Below are positions 34,160-45,513 of a DNA stretch of 64,000 nt, piece by piece; position 1 is the stretch's first letter, and each line of letters starts with the position of its first letter. The notes under the pieces are model-generated. The model did no database searches. It had not been told where the DNA came from and saw only the letters and a list, made by a program, of their open reading frames with translations. The stretch covers positions 23,322,506-23,386,505 of the forward strand of contig NC_073694.1 in NCBI RefSeq assembly GCF_029784165.1, read 5' to 3'. The translations under genes and the position numbers were made by a program. The DNA is from Wyeomyia smithii. Taxonomy: Eukaryota > Arthropoda > Insecta > Diptera > Culicidae.

Positions 34160-35010
34160 AATTAGAATCGACTATAATCTCCTGACTTTCCATACTAGAG
34201 ATCTTACATGCTTCTTATCGAAGTGGCAGGTGTTGCGTCAGATAAAAACCTTTTTGTTCGTCATCGCCGTACATGTTGAGTAGAAATGTCTTACAGAACC
34301 AAGAACCGAACCGATTAAACCTATCAACCTTACTTTTTACTTTATCCTTTTCGTCACAATCATATTTTGGACGGATAAACAATTCTTGCTATCATCTCAC
34401 TCGGGTCACTCAAACATTCATCTCATTCAGTCAAACACTCATTCCTACTTCGCAATCGCAACTCTTAAAACTAATACATATTGATCATTTATGCTAGGGG
34501 GCCCCAAAATTAATAATTTTGCATCTAATTTTGATGCACATTGTGAATTATCTCACTCTTTACGCGCTTCCAAAGACTCTCTCGACTTGCGAGAGAAAAA
34601 TGAGTAAGAAGTACGCAGAATTATATAATTCACGAATAAGAGTGTTATGTCGACATGGCTGCGTACGTGCGCGAAGACTACCGATGTAGCCTGACACAAC
34701 ACAACCCGGTCGATGTCGACTTATGCTTATGCGGTTTGGAACTGTCAAAATCATCTCAACATAATAACGTGCAGGATCACACCAACTAGCAGAAGCAGAA
34801 ACACTTGGTAAGTATAATTGTTTAATTTTTTTTTCTCTTTTGTAGGATCTAGGATCGATTCCACAGGAGTTCGAATTGGATGGAGTTGCGATGGCACGAG
34901 AAGGCAGCAATTGATATGGTGGTTATAAACATTGAAAGCGGAAATTAAATACAGTGATGTTTGCTTGGTTGTTTTTTTTTTTTTTTGGTACAGTTGTGGT
35001 AACGCGTGAT
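34160..35010 (-). other. 3' non-coding region of the LTR element
   Basis: Between the integrase stop (35011) and the repeat array there is no reading frame with a recognisable domain and no env-like gene. There is a poly-T run at about 34973-34986. Confidence 0.5.
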
Positions 35011-36252
35011 TTAATCGGGCTTCAGATGAGCGGCTGGCCAAATACCGATACTTTTTCCGGCTAAATCTTGCAGTTCGTAGGAGGAAGAACCGATTTTAGC
35101 TTTGACTCGGCAAGGCACGAACTGTGGCCCATATTTGGCATTGTAGTGGTTCGCTGCGCTAGAGGGCTTCATGTTTCTGCGATAAACTAGCTGCCCCTCC
35201 ACGAACGGTTTTGCAAAGCGACGACTACGCAAGTTGTACCTGTGTTGTGAAGATTCGTGTGCTTTTTCCAGGTTTTTACGGACGACTTCGAAAATGCAGG
35301 CAAACATTTGTTTACGTCGGTCTTGCAGCTGTTCGGGAGTGACGTTTTTGTTATCGCGCTCGATTTTATGATCCGTTCCGACCTCGTATAACTCCTGGCC
35401 GTGGGTTACGAAAAATGGTGTAAAGCCTGTCGAAGAATGGACACTGGTGTTTAGAGCCATCTCGATTTCAGCCGTTCGCGTATCCCACAGTCGCTGGTCT
35501 TCCTTAACGTACGTGCGGATTGCGGCATTAATTGTTCGGTTCACCCTTTCTACAGGATTAGCCTGAGAGTGATACCGTGAATATTGCCAGTGTGTTATTT
35601 TGAAGCGGTCTAGTAGCTCTTTAAAGTCCTTCGAAGTGAAGCTGCTACCGTTATCCGTTATAATAACCTCTGGGACTGAATTCCGGTGGAACCATTGATC
35701 TTTTAAGACCGTGCACATCGGTAAACTGTTCACATTTCTAGTGGGGTGGATCATCACCCACTTTGAGAAGTAATCACACACCACTAACATCTACTGATTA
35801 CCACGACGGCTACGGGGAAGAGGGCCAATGAAATCAACCGAAATTATTTGCCACGGGCGAGTGGCTATTTTCATTTTTCCCATTTCAGGTACCACTGGAA
35901 CAGATGCAGCTTTCACTTCTTTGCACATTCCACACTTTTTGACGTAGGTTTTAATTTCAGTTGCCATTCTAGGCCAATAATACCGCATTCTGATTCTCGC
36001 AAGTGTTTTGTCGTAACCGGGATGAAATATTTCATCGTGGCACTGTTTCAGAATTTCTGTTTTTTCTGAATGAAGCGGTATTCGCTTCCATTCGAAGCGT
36101 GAATCGGGTATGCCGTTGGGATCATTCACAAATTTAAACAGTCTGCCGTTTTCAACTTTAAAATCCACAAAATTATCCGGTTGCTCAGTAACTTTGCATT
36201 TCCGAGTACCACGTTGAGTCTGCAACAGCCGCAATGCTTCTCGAGAGGGCAT
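35011..36252 (-). pseudogene. pol: integrase part of pol, interrupted by an in-frame stop
   Basis: This frame continues pol after RNase H. It shows the integrase HHCC finger (HDEIFHPGYDKTLARIRMRY through CGMC), the first catalytic Asp (ISVDFIGPLP), then an in-frame TAG at 35791-35793 between GNQ and MLVVCDYFSKW, where the family has a coding residue. Beyond it come the second Asp (IITDNGSSF), the Glu 35 residues later (QANPVERVNRT) and a C-terminal GPY/F-type domain (GPQFVPCRVKAKIGSSSYEL). It would insert element DNA into the genome. It is in a different frame from the RT part, so a 1 base shift lies near 36190-36250. Lengths are normal for the family. Confidence 0.85.
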
Positions 36253-37876
36253 CGGGTACTACGTTCTCTTTTCCCTTGCGGTGTCGTACGGTCATATCAA
36301 ACTGTTGCAGATTCAACGCCCATCGACTGCACCTCGAACCCACTTTCCACTTTGTGCTTAAAATGTGCGTCAAAGCTGAAGAGTCCGTTATCAGGGTGAA
36401 GTAGTAACCCTCAACGTACCCTCTGAAAGCATCAATCGAAAGAACTGCAGCCAATGCCTCTTTTTCAGCAGCATGATAGTTTTGCTGCGGGGTGGTCAAT
36501 TTATGGGAAAAGTAAGATATGACACACTCAGCACCTTCATGCTCCTGCGTGAGTATCCCCGCAACAGCGACATCACTGGCGTCCGTCTGGATAGTGAATT
36601 CCCTTTCAAAATCGGGACTACCTAGAACGGGCGACGAGATTGATCGCTCTTTAATAGCGCAAAAGGCTACTTCAGCATTATCATTCCACTGAATGGTTTT
36701 CGTTTTGCTTTGCAACAGGTCAGTTAATGCAGCAGTCACCCCACTAAAGTCCGGAATGAATCGGCGATAATAATTCGCCATTCCAAGGAATCTTCTGAGC
36801 TTCGTTATTGTATTTGGCCGTTCGTATTCAACGATTGGGCGAATCTTGTCGGGATTGACATGCAGACCGTTAGTACTCAGAAGATATCCGAGGAATTGAA
36901 TTTCTGATACACCGAATTTAGACTTTTCGAGGTTTATGCTTAGATTGGCCTCTTTTAAGCGACGCGCGATTTCTTTAAGAAGTTGCAGATGTTGCTCGAA
37001 CGTTTCTGTCACCACGACGATATCGTCTAGGTAGACGAAAACGTACGGCTCTAGTATACCGTGGCCAAGAACTTTATACATGAGTCTTGCCAGGGTGGCG
37101 GGACTGTTGATCAAACCAAAAGGCATCCGTGTGTATTGGAATAACCCTTTCCCTTGCACACTAAAAGCTGTAAACTTTCGCGAATCTTTTTCCAGGGGCA
37201 CTTGAAGAAAAGCTTCCGAAAGGTCGATGGTGGATAAGTATCGCGCCTTTGGAAGCTGTCCCAAGATACGACCTGGATGAGGCAACGGATACGCGTCTCG
37301 CACCGTCCTCTCGTTAATCTTGCGCGCATCCAGACACAACCGAACCTTATTTGGTTTGATTACTGGCACACAATTCAACGACCAGTCTGACGAGCTTCGT
37401 TCCAGTATTCCCAAGCCTAGCCGGTTGAGCTCAATCGCAACAAGTTCCTGCGTCTTAGGGGACATTACATAAGGAAACTGTCTTACTGGGGGTTTACTTT
37501 TCCACTCTTCGCTTATAACTATCCTATGTTCAGCACCGTTAGCCAACGTTAATTCTCCCTCACGGGCAGGCAAAAATAATTTTTTTACATCGTCGATGGC
37601 CGCGCTCTCTTCTTCGGTCAAACTTGTATCAGAAGTAGGCTGGGCACTATCGGCTAATGTGGCAACAAACTCTTCCCTAGCATCCCGTATTGTAGGCTGA
37701 ATTCTGAATTTCCTCCAAAAATTCATTCCACAAATGCAATTTATGGAAAGGTTTTTAACAACTAAAGTAGGAACTATTTTTACTGATCCTTGAAAAACGA
37801 ATGGAAGTTGAGCTTCGCCTAAAACTTTAAGCTCATCTCCGCTGGCGGACCGCAAAATCACGTCTTTACGAAAACG
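36185..37876 (-). pseudogene. pol: reverse transcriptase and RNase H part of pol
   Basis: The frame is open from just after a TAA at 37879-37877 to 36185. It contains an RT domain (DARKINERTVRDAYPLPHPG, TIDLSEAFLQVPL, FGLINSPATLARLM, VYLDDIVVV with the YLDD box near 37030) and RNase H (TIQTDASDVAVAGIL, then AEKEALAAV, then ITDSSALTHIL). The expected catalytic residues look present. RT copies the RNA into DNA; RNase H removes the template. Upstream it should be fused to protease, but a frame change and a stop intervene. Confidence 0.88.
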
Positions 37877-38204
37877 TTACATTTTTTTATTTTTAAGCTT
37901 CAAAAAAACGGTTTCGTTGATGTTCGCTACCACTATCAAGAAGCGCATGCAGCGAATATCCGTAGATGTGGACATCGACATACGGTCGGTTATCATTCGC
38001 TACTGGGTATGTAATGTGTAAAACTTCTTTGGCACGTTCGTACAAATCATCGTGCGCGGCTGTCCAGTACGCGGGTGGACTTTTCGCTTCGGAAAAAACA
38101 TCTCCTACGCATCGGTGTTCTGCGAACCGCGATTTTGGGTCGCGCGAGAACCGTTTTTTAAACAATATGGACAATAGTTGGTTGGAAAACCGCGAAGACC
38201 ACAA
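37877..38204 (-). pseudogene. protease region of pol, frameshifted and stopped
   Basis: This frame is entered from gag by a -1 shift at 38159-38153 and reads RFSRDPKSRFAEH on to HALLDSGS (about 37945), the DSG box of an aspartic protease. After it, the -1 frame runs to a stop at 37893-37895, whereas the next frame (reading ETVFLKLKNKK) leads to a TAA at 37879-37877 and then into RT. Two lesions are therefore seen. Protease would cut Gag-Pol into mature parts; this copy should not. Confidence 0.75.
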
Positions 38205-40198
38205 AAGCTACAGAAAATACCCCGTGGCTGCCGACACATAGCCATGTGATGTCCGGCTCGGCCACAATTGTAGCACGTATGAATGGATGGTGGCACGTGT
38301 GAGTTGACCACGTCTTCCAAGCTTAACTGCGGACGGTTCTGGTATCCAGAAGGTCCTGCTACTGGCTCAGGTTGGGCCGAATTAGTCGGTACTTTCTGGT
38401 TCTGTTGTGAGATGGCGGTCGGCTGAACATGTCTAGAAGAAGATTGGTTATGGCGAGAGTTATCTTGTGTGTTGGCAGAGGTGGTATTGAGGCTTTTGTT
38501 GGGATGCGAAACAGTGCTGACTGGGGCAGCAGTTTGCGGAGAGGATGGTTGGGTTTTAGCTTTCTTTTTCGACTTCGTACTGGTTTCATCGACTGTATGG
38601 ACAGTTTTTTCGTTGCCGAAAACTCTGTTGTAAGCTGATGAGTTTATCGAGTCTAGTTTCTGTCCCGCAGACACCAGCGTGACTAAATCTAGGATCGGAA
38701 TAAACGTCAGGGCCCGTTTGTAATCCTGTCGTATATTCTGCAACAGAATTTGTAATTTTTCATACTCAGGAATTTGTACGTTCATTGTACGGAATAATTT
38801 TTCTATTTCAAAATAGAAATCATGGAACGATTCATTCCTTTGTTGATGTCGTTGGTAAATTTGTTTCTTTATCCAAGCATCAAGCTCTGGATGCATAAAG
38901 GTACGTTTCAACTCGAAAACCAGGTGTTGCCAATTAAGCAATCTGCCAGTTGCCCGCTGGGTCATGTACCACTTAAGGGCTGATCCAGTGAACAAATGAA
39001 TCGCAGATTCAAAAAGTTCGTTTTCCGAAACACGTTCAGCTTGAGCTAAAGCCTGAACAAGTTCCAGGAATTCATTCAATTTCCATCCCTGATCCTCGCC
39101 CCCATATTTCGTTATATTCCACTTGGACACAGGTAGAGTGTGCCGATTTGGGATAGGTAAAGCAGGTTGGTGAGGAATAGGTAGGTTTGAAATTGGATAT
39201 GATGGTTGGGCAAAATTTGAAATGTTGCGCTGAGTTGACTGTTGGTTGTTGTTCGGAAAATGGGATGTAGTGAAAGGATTAGGATTCTTAAAAGGACTAA
39301 GGTTAGGATTAGGAGTTTGAAAATGATGGTTGGGGCTCTGATTTTGAAAATGGGTATTATCCGGAATGGAGTGATGATTCGGGATAGCACTGGAATAAAA
39401 CGGAAGGTTATTATAGTTGGAAAAATCCTGGAAAGCTTGACCAGTTGGAATATCGTCTCTAACGGTTTGCGTGCCAGCATCTTGCTTGGATTTCACTTTT
39501 AACAGCTCAGTCTCTAATTCGAAAATTCTAGCTTGTAAAGAGTGCATCCAGTCCAAGTCTTCCTGACTCAATGTAGTTACTCGAGTAACTAATCTGCCGT
39601 TTGCAACACCGTCAGAACTATTTTCGTCCCCAGGGGGTTCTATTGGTGGAACAGGTCGTGGTACAGTTGAGTTAATATCAGGGGGAGCAGGGGTTTCCTC
39701 ATCAGTCGGTGAAACAGACCTAAACAAAGCCTCAATACCCTCAGCAAACTCGACAAGAGCGTTTTGCACCTGACCGTGCAAATTTGGTGATTCCCGTGAG
39801 TCAGTCAAAGCCGTTATCATGCGAATACTGAGCCACAACATTCTTGTATGAATGACTTTCCGTGCATCTTCACTCACTTCCAACTCGAACTCATTTTTCA
39901 ACTCGGAAAACTTAAGCATGCATTGTTGCAGCTCTTGATTTGGATCTCCCCCGAAAGTTCGCAAAGATATATCACCATTCCCTTCTTTTTCCGCTTTTAG
40001 CTGATTTCTCAACCATTTGCGTTTGTGCGATCTGTCGAGACCTGTTGAGAGATTAACTGCACGAGAAACCAATTCGTGATCTAATTCCTCATCAGTCAAA
40101 TATTCCACTCTTATTCCATAGTACCATTCGAACAACAGCTCACTAGCTTGATCAAATGTGAGACGCGCTACAGCCATCTCATTTTTTTTTTCATTCAC
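38105..40198 (-). CDS. gag: Gag polyprotein of the Osvaldo/Ulysses-like element
   Basis: A single intact frame of 697 codons from an ATG at 40198. The N-terminal 170 residues are helical and charged; the middle (about 190-340) is Pro/Asn/Gln/Ser-rich. A capsid-type Gag domain follows at about 350-520 (KYGGEDQGWKLNEFLELVQA, LFTGSALKWYM, FELKRTFMHPELDAWIKKQI, FHDFYFEIEKLF). Two zinc knuckle-like motifs end it (CYNCGRAGHHMAMC and CSFCGLRGFPTNYC; the second lacks the usual His spacing). Gag forms the particle and binds RNA. It overlaps the protease frame by 100 bases. Start choice: first ATG of the frame, 400 bases after the primer site. Confidence 0.88.
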   Translation of the reverse strand: MNEKKNEMAVARLTFDQASELLFEWYYGIRVEYLTDEELDHELVSRAVNLSTGLDRSHKRKWLRNQLKAEKEGNGDISLRTFGGDPNQELQQCMLKFSELKNEFELEVSEDARKVIHTRMLWLSIRMITALTDSRESPNLHGQVQNALVEFAEGIEALFRSVSPTDEETPAPPDINSTVPRPVPPIEPPGDENSSDGVANGRLVTRVTTLSQEDLDWMHSLQARIFELETELLKVKSKQDAGTQTVRDDIPTGQAFQDFSNYNNLPFYSSAIPNHHSIPDNTHFQNQSPNHHFQTPNPNLSPFKNPNPFTTSHFPNNNQQSTQRNISNFAQPSYPISNLPIPHQPALPIPNRHTLPVSKWNITKYGGEDQGWKLNEFLELVQALAQAERVSENELFESAIHLFTGSALKWYMTQRATGRLLNWQHLVFELKRTFMHPELDAWIKKQIYQRHQQRNESFHDFYFEIEKLFRTMNVQIPEYEKLQILLQNIRQDYKRALTFIPILDLVTLVSAGQKLDSINSSAYNRVFGNEKTVHTVDETSTKSKKKAKTQPSSPQTAAPVSTVSHPNKSLNTTSANTQDNSRHNQSSSRHVQPTAISQQNQKVPTNSAQPEPVAGPSGYQNRPQLSLEDVVNSHVPPSIHTCYNCGRAGHHMAMCRQPRGIFCSFCGLRGFPTNYCPYCLKNGSRATQNRGSQNTDA
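38128..38159 (-). promoter_or_regulatory. -1 frameshift signal between gag and protease
   Basis: On the minus strand 38159-38153 read A AAA AAC in the gag frame, a strong -1 slippery heptamer. After 8 bases a 5 bp hairpin follows (CGCGA at 38144-38140 with TCGCG at 38132-38128, loop CCCAAAA). The slip enters exactly the protease frame. Confidence 0.6.
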
Positions 40199-40600
40199 TA
40201 CTAAATTATGAACGGAATTATAAATTTTTCACCCACAATTTAAATAATAAAACCCAAATGCACTTATCGCACCAAATCACACAACCGAAAATGAAGCAAT
40301 ATAAACAAGGCTGATTGATTGCTACTGCCAAACGCAAGCGATAAAAACGATCAAACGGTGTATGACATTTCTACTCGAACTGGCACGGAACTGACGGAAC
40401 TTCCATAGTATGATTTCTCATCACTCGCAACGATTCGTTTTTTCACACATAATGGTTTTTTTTTTCGGAAAATCTTTAAAGTATTAAATCGATCTAATGA
40501 CAATGAATGAACGATTGTGAAATGAATTTTCTCCAGGAGTCCGTCTGAAAAAGGGATTTGCTTCTGGTCTAGGAAGCAAATCACTTTTTCTTGAATTTTG

Positions 40601-40612
40601 CGTTGGGCGCCA
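40601..40612 (-). other. primer binding site, tRNA-Lys
   Basis: Minus strand TGGCGCCCAACG, two bases inside the 5' LTR end, complementary to the 3' end of insect tRNA-Lys(CUU) including CCA. Confidence 0.75.
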
Positions 40613-40614
40613 AT

Positions 40615-41931
40615 TGTTACTATTCACTCGCTTCTAGTTGCTTTTTACTTCCCAGCACCGGGTCGTTACTTTGATCTCCTGTAGAAAATTCAATTGGGCG
40701 GACTTTCAACCCACCTATACCGTTGGTCACTGAGCGAAATTCACGGATTACACACTAATACTGAGCGGAAACAAGTCAAAAGGACTCACAATTAATTTAA
40801 CAAAGAACAGCTTGAAAATTACGAGACCATACAATAGTTTTATTATAATTACTTTTCGCGGGAAGGATAGGTTAGTAGGGATAATATTACTTGCGCATAT
40901 CTTATTTTTCGCGATGAAACGTCCGTCGGGCACTCCGCTCGCTGGGGGTGTAGATGCTGATCGGGTGGCTGATTCGTTGCCTTAGAGATGCGGTGGATTA
41001 TTCGGTCGGATCCGGTCTTCTGGCCAGCTGGGCGTTGTAGTATCGGACGCAGCGGCGTCGGTGGTCACCAGTGGGGCGTCACAAGCGTAGCACCGGCTTG
41101 TCGATCGCTGGATAATCGGCTGGCGGGTAACCCGGAGGGTGTCACTGTTGCACTCTGGATGGCTCCAACTGGCTGTAACTTGCCTTTCACCACGGCCGCG
41201 GTTTTCAACGACGCGCCAAAACTAAGCGTACAAAATGGCCTTCCAATTTGGCCACAAAAGGTCTCACTAAGGGCTTTATTCCGCCAAAACTTCGACACTG
41301 GTTCTTTAACGCGCGACTACACTCCTCCGGGTTATAATCAAAAATTCTCCCGCATATTTGCTATCCGACCTTTTTATTTACAACCTGTCCGCTTTCCATC
41401 GTAGACCCTCCCTGCCGCGTAGCGCACCGCCCCGTTGTTTGTACCCGACGACTCGAAGCTTTTATAAACTTATCGTTTAGTTTGGTGCCAGGGTTTTATT
41501 TATCATTATTTGATTTTTTAGAACAATTTATTGATTTTACCTAATTTACGACTTGTTTTCTCTTAAATTTAAATTTTATATACATGCAAAATACAACAAA
41601 ATAGTTTAAATAAATAATTCATATAAACAAACAATAGAAATAATTTATATACAAAAACTAAGCAAAATGGCACCAAACCGAGGCTATTAAACAAAAATTA
41701 ACCAAAACTCAAACATAACATTGGAGTATGTAAATGCATAATTTTTGCTTAGACATTTACTGACAATTATTCATACGTGTAAACAAACAACAGGCATCGT
41801 CAAACACAAATTGTGGACCTGGCACTGCGGTCTGCTGACACTAAAAAAAAATACAATATAAATACGAGTAAAGATCAAGCTGGCTCAGCGACCAATGGAT
41901 TTTATTGTGACCGTCAAAGAGTTTGGTCACA
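40615..41931 (-). repeat. 5' LTR (1317 bp)
   Basis: Same length and almost the same sequence as 32253-33569. Outside it, GACT at 41932-41935 repeats the GACT before the other LTR. Confidence 0.92.
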
Positions 41932-41935
41932 GACT

Positions 41936-42950
41936 TCTCCCCGCTTCTCATTGATTGGGTCAACAAGGCATTGTTGTAGCAACACCCAAATGCCAAAAGA
42001 AAGGTACCGAACCCGGCAGGCGCTGGGCCTAACCAACCACTCGAGGGGCTTGACCAATTGATTGTTGCGATTCCCATTTACTGCTCTCGTTTCAAGGATG
42101 GACGGAGTTCCTATTAGTAGCGGTATGTTAAAACGAGTCTATAATTTCCAATTTCCTACTTACCTGGCGATGGAGGTGGCGGTGGTTTCGCACCCTACCG
42201 GAAGCCATACCTCGGCGGCGGTATGGCAACAATTTGCGCTCAATTTAGCGCGGTCGATGAACGACGTGATCTTGGCGCAAAAACAAAACAAAACATGGCC
42301 CGGCAACAATGACGACGTCGATTCCGTTTGGAGCCATCCGTGATCGTCACGGCTCGCTTGTCAGCTTGCTAGGGGCCCATCGTCGTTATGCTTTCTCCGA
42401 CCAATTTCGGTCCACCGCGGCCATCAGCCAGGAAGATGATTAGTGACGATGACGAAGGGCCTTTTAGGGGGGCGAACAACAGAAGACAAGTAAAACAAAG
42501 GATTTTTTTTTATTTCGGGGGCGTTTGACCTAGAGCGAGCGATCGATCAAAGGAACACACGACCAATTAGTTCTAACGAGGTGAAAGTGGTGAAATTGGT
42601 GTCAGCCGAAAGCCTTGTTTTGTTGTTATTGCTACTGTTTGGATGATTACTTTTTGAAATTCTTCCACCGGCTGGTAAAAGGCTCTGGCGCGATTCTCTC
42701 CAGCACTCGCTCGATCGCTCTTTACTCAGATTTACTCAGAGCGGTAGTAAACGGTAGCAGAAGTAGTAGTAGCTCACAATTGGTTGTGAGAAAACCGTGC
42801 TGAGACCTCTACTGCTGTACGGTGCAATTGTAAATTGTCTGAGCTCTGGGGGGTCTTAAGGTGAGCGGTGCTCAAATCTCGCTGTTTTTCGTGTCGAGAG
42901 CGCTGGGCCCAGTAGACCGATCGAGTGCGCGCAGTGGCACTGGAAAAGAG
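41936..42950. other. unique, G+C-richer sequence upstream of a promoter
   Basis: No transposon similarity noticed. It precedes the core promoter at 42956 and is a reasonable place for proximal regulatory sequence of that gene. Short frames here lack domains. Confidence 0.35.
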
Positions 42951-42955
42951 GAGGT

Positions 42956-43021
42956 TATAAAATACTCAGCAGGATAGATCAAGAAAATCATTTCGTTAAA
43001 GAACGTCAACCAGTGCGGATT
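42956..43021 (+). promoter_or_regulatory. core promoter: TATA box, Inr and DPE-like element
   Basis: TATAAAA at 42956-42962 lies 34 bases before the A of TCATTT (42988-42993), which fits the insect initiator TCAKTY. GGATT at 43017-43021 sits at +28 and matches RGWYV at four of five positions. The spacing of the three elements is what argues for a real start site at 42990. Confidence 0.45.
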
Positions 43022-43772
43022 GTGAACCGTTGGCTCGCGTACGTGTCTGTGTGTGTTTGTGTAGGTTGGTATTGCAAGTGGACGACCCCACGCGCACGAC
43101 CCTTAGGATTTGTTGATTGTGTGGAATGTGTTTCGGGAAATTTTCGTATTGAAACGCTGCGTGGATACCAGTCGAAAGGCCGTGCCCTGCATCGATCGAT
43201 CGGGATCAGTGACTAACGACGTGTTCGTACATTGATTTGAGGTGGGCTGCCAGTACAAATAATGTGCCAAGCGAATGGCAGTGTGCTACATGTGTAAGCC
43301 AGAAAAGTAGTGTTTCGAAATCGATCGAATGATCGCGCACACTGGCAGCAGCAGGGACGGGATTGGAATACGTTAAGCCAAAGGAATTGAATGGAAACCC
43401 CGCTCGATTGGTCGATCGGCAGGCACGCGGTGCAGAAAGCAAAAGTGTTTTCGGGACGAGACAGGCATTCATAATTTGCTCCACTATTTCGTACGGTCGA
43501 TTATTAATATGATGGATGACGGATTTTGTCCTTCCGGGTTTTCGATTTGAAAGTGAAATTCAGCCGCACCCCCCAAATCTAGTTGGCGGATGCGTTGAAA
43601 CAGTGTATGTTATTTATAAGTAATATTTTTTTGTTTAATTTTTGTTTTTATAGGATAGAAATTTAGCTAAAAGTTGCGTAAAGTGAAGCTTGTTGTAGTA
43701 ATTTGTTGCACGAGAAGTGAAAATCTTTCCCCCAAGCGGATACAGGATAACGGAATGCGGTTTCAGAAGACG
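42990..43772 (+). other. 5' exons of an unidentified plus-strand gene
   Basis: Inferred exon 1 is 42990-43604, ending at a GTATGT donor (43605). A 49 base intron has a T-rich tract and ends TTTTTATAG at 43653. Exon 2 is 43654-43772, followed by CGGTAAGT. Exon 2 has an in-frame TAA at 43668 and then ATG at 43755 (GGAATGCGG) with six codons, MRFQKT, before the donor. This looks like a mostly untranslated 5' end with the first coding codons. No following coding exon was found in the window, so the gene would have a large intron that runs rightward. The coding call depends on splice sites only. Confidence 0.4.
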
Positions 43773-45510
43773 GTAAGTTACTGTACTTAGAAAGTAGAAT
43801 CCTAAACTTGCAACTGCACCCTATTGAATGTGTTTCCCCTACTGATCTGACAATAAAGTACGTATAACGGGTGGAAAAACTCGACTCGCCACACGTCTAG
43901 GAACCATAATTAAGAAGAACTGTTAATGAGACCGTTCGCAGATAACGACGGCTCTGCGCTTACTGCGTTTTATAAAACCCAACGACTGAAAGGGAAAACT
44001 ATTGAACTTGACCTTAATCGGGGTGCGGCGCGAAAAGGGAGAAAAGTGAGGAAGTTCGATGGGGACCGGTTACCCGTGGACGGATTGGATGTGCCTTACC
44101 ATTCATCCATCCATCCATCGGTGATGTGATCGGAATTGCGCAATCGACCGCAGCCCTGTGAATCGCACGGAACGCATCAGCCGCTGAATCGGTTATTTAA
44201 AATGAAGCGCGCTCTCTAGTTTTCCTACTTTTCCTCCTCATTGATGCATGTGCATCGTATGTATGTAAATCAAAATCGAATCAGTCTTGCGGTTTTCCGG
44301 TGCGCACGGGATGGTTTTTGTTTGGAGAATTTCCAACGGATGGGTTGCCGGTGGGTGCAATTATGGGATTCTGTCCGTTTTTCCCATCCCGGGTTGCGGG
44401 CATAATTCTCCGGCTCGGGTAAATCTGATTGTCTCCTCGTATAAGTAGATTTTCGGGCAATTTTCTCGCACGTTACTCGTGATAATTTGATTGGATTGTG
44501 GATATGTTTGCTTCATTTTGGTGGAAAGTGATTTGTGTTTGTGATTTTCGACATTTATCAGCCATAAGTTTACCAGTCATAAATTCTGAAATTTTCTCTC
44601 TTTATAAAGGTAATTTAACTCCTCTTGCTATCGATAGCAGTACATGAAAATCATAATCTGCCTCTAGAGTTGAACAAAATAAATATATGAGTTTGTCAAG
44701 TTAAGACAAGTTTTATTCAAGCGCAGCTATTTTTTTTGAAAAAAAAAAACAATAAGTAAATGCGAAGTTATCGCGATACTAAAAAAAATGTTGTTAGTCT
44801 TGCACAAGAAGTTCTTGTTTTAAAGGTATTTTATGAACAAATAACATAAAATCGTCGACAAAAATGGTGAACAAACTGTAATCGACTTTCAAAAAGATAG
44901 GCAGGAACACTAATAAAAATCGTGACTGAGAATGCTACCAATTTTTTTGGAAATTCTCAAATATAAATTTTGAAAATGCATGTCGATTTAGCTATTTCAA
45001 CTGCGGTGATATTCATTTTGGATGTAAATATGTAAACAATATTTTTCATGGTTTTGAGCAGTTTCTGAATGTCGTCATGAGTCTTATAGATAAAAATATA
45101 GAGTTTTAAGCGAGTACCTTCTCTAATAGCCGCCTCTTTGATCTTATGAGGGATTTATGGCTGTTTTGTTGTAGTTTAGGAGAACAACGAGAATTATGAT
45201 CAGTTTTGAAGGATGATTAATCGAAACAGCTTCAGGTTTTACCCGAAAATCTCGAGTATATTTTTCTCGCTTACGGTCAAATATTTGTACAAGAATATTT
45301 ACTAAAAAAGTGAACTTTTTTGGGAATTCAAACTCCATCTTTTGCTCTATAGACTGTACTCTTAAATGGGAAATCCTGTTGAAAGACAGGACAGGACAGA
45401 AAAGACATTCACTAATCAGATTTAATGCCCTGTACAAGATTTACCTAAATCCGGTCAAATTTGCGTCGCCAAATTAAATGTGCTACTTAAACTTTCTCGA
45501 AATGCTTAAA
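43773..45510. other. probable intron or intergenic DNA
   Basis: Begins with the GTAAGT donor. There is a short (CATC)n run at 44104-44119. 44150-44500 is G+C-richer; 44580-45480 is AT-rich. No domain or RNA gene is seen. Confidence 0.35.
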
Positions 45511-45513
45511 TTT

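Larger units (their letters stand above)
32249..41935 (-). mobile_element. Osvaldo/Ulysses-like Ty3/gypsy LTR retrotransposon
   Basis: Two 1317 bp LTRs (32253-33569 and 40615-41931) enclose gag and pol on the minus strand. GACT flanks both ends (32249-32252, 41932-41935), a 4 bp target duplication. The primer site TGGCGCCCAACG (minus, 40612-40601), two bases inside the 5' LTR, matches the 3' end of tRNA-Lys. The long LTR, tRNA-Lys primer and gag wording point to the Osvaldo/Ulysses branch of Ty3/gypsy; this is inference. I noticed only three differences between the LTRs, so insertion is recent, yet pol carries several lesions. Confidence 0.9.
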
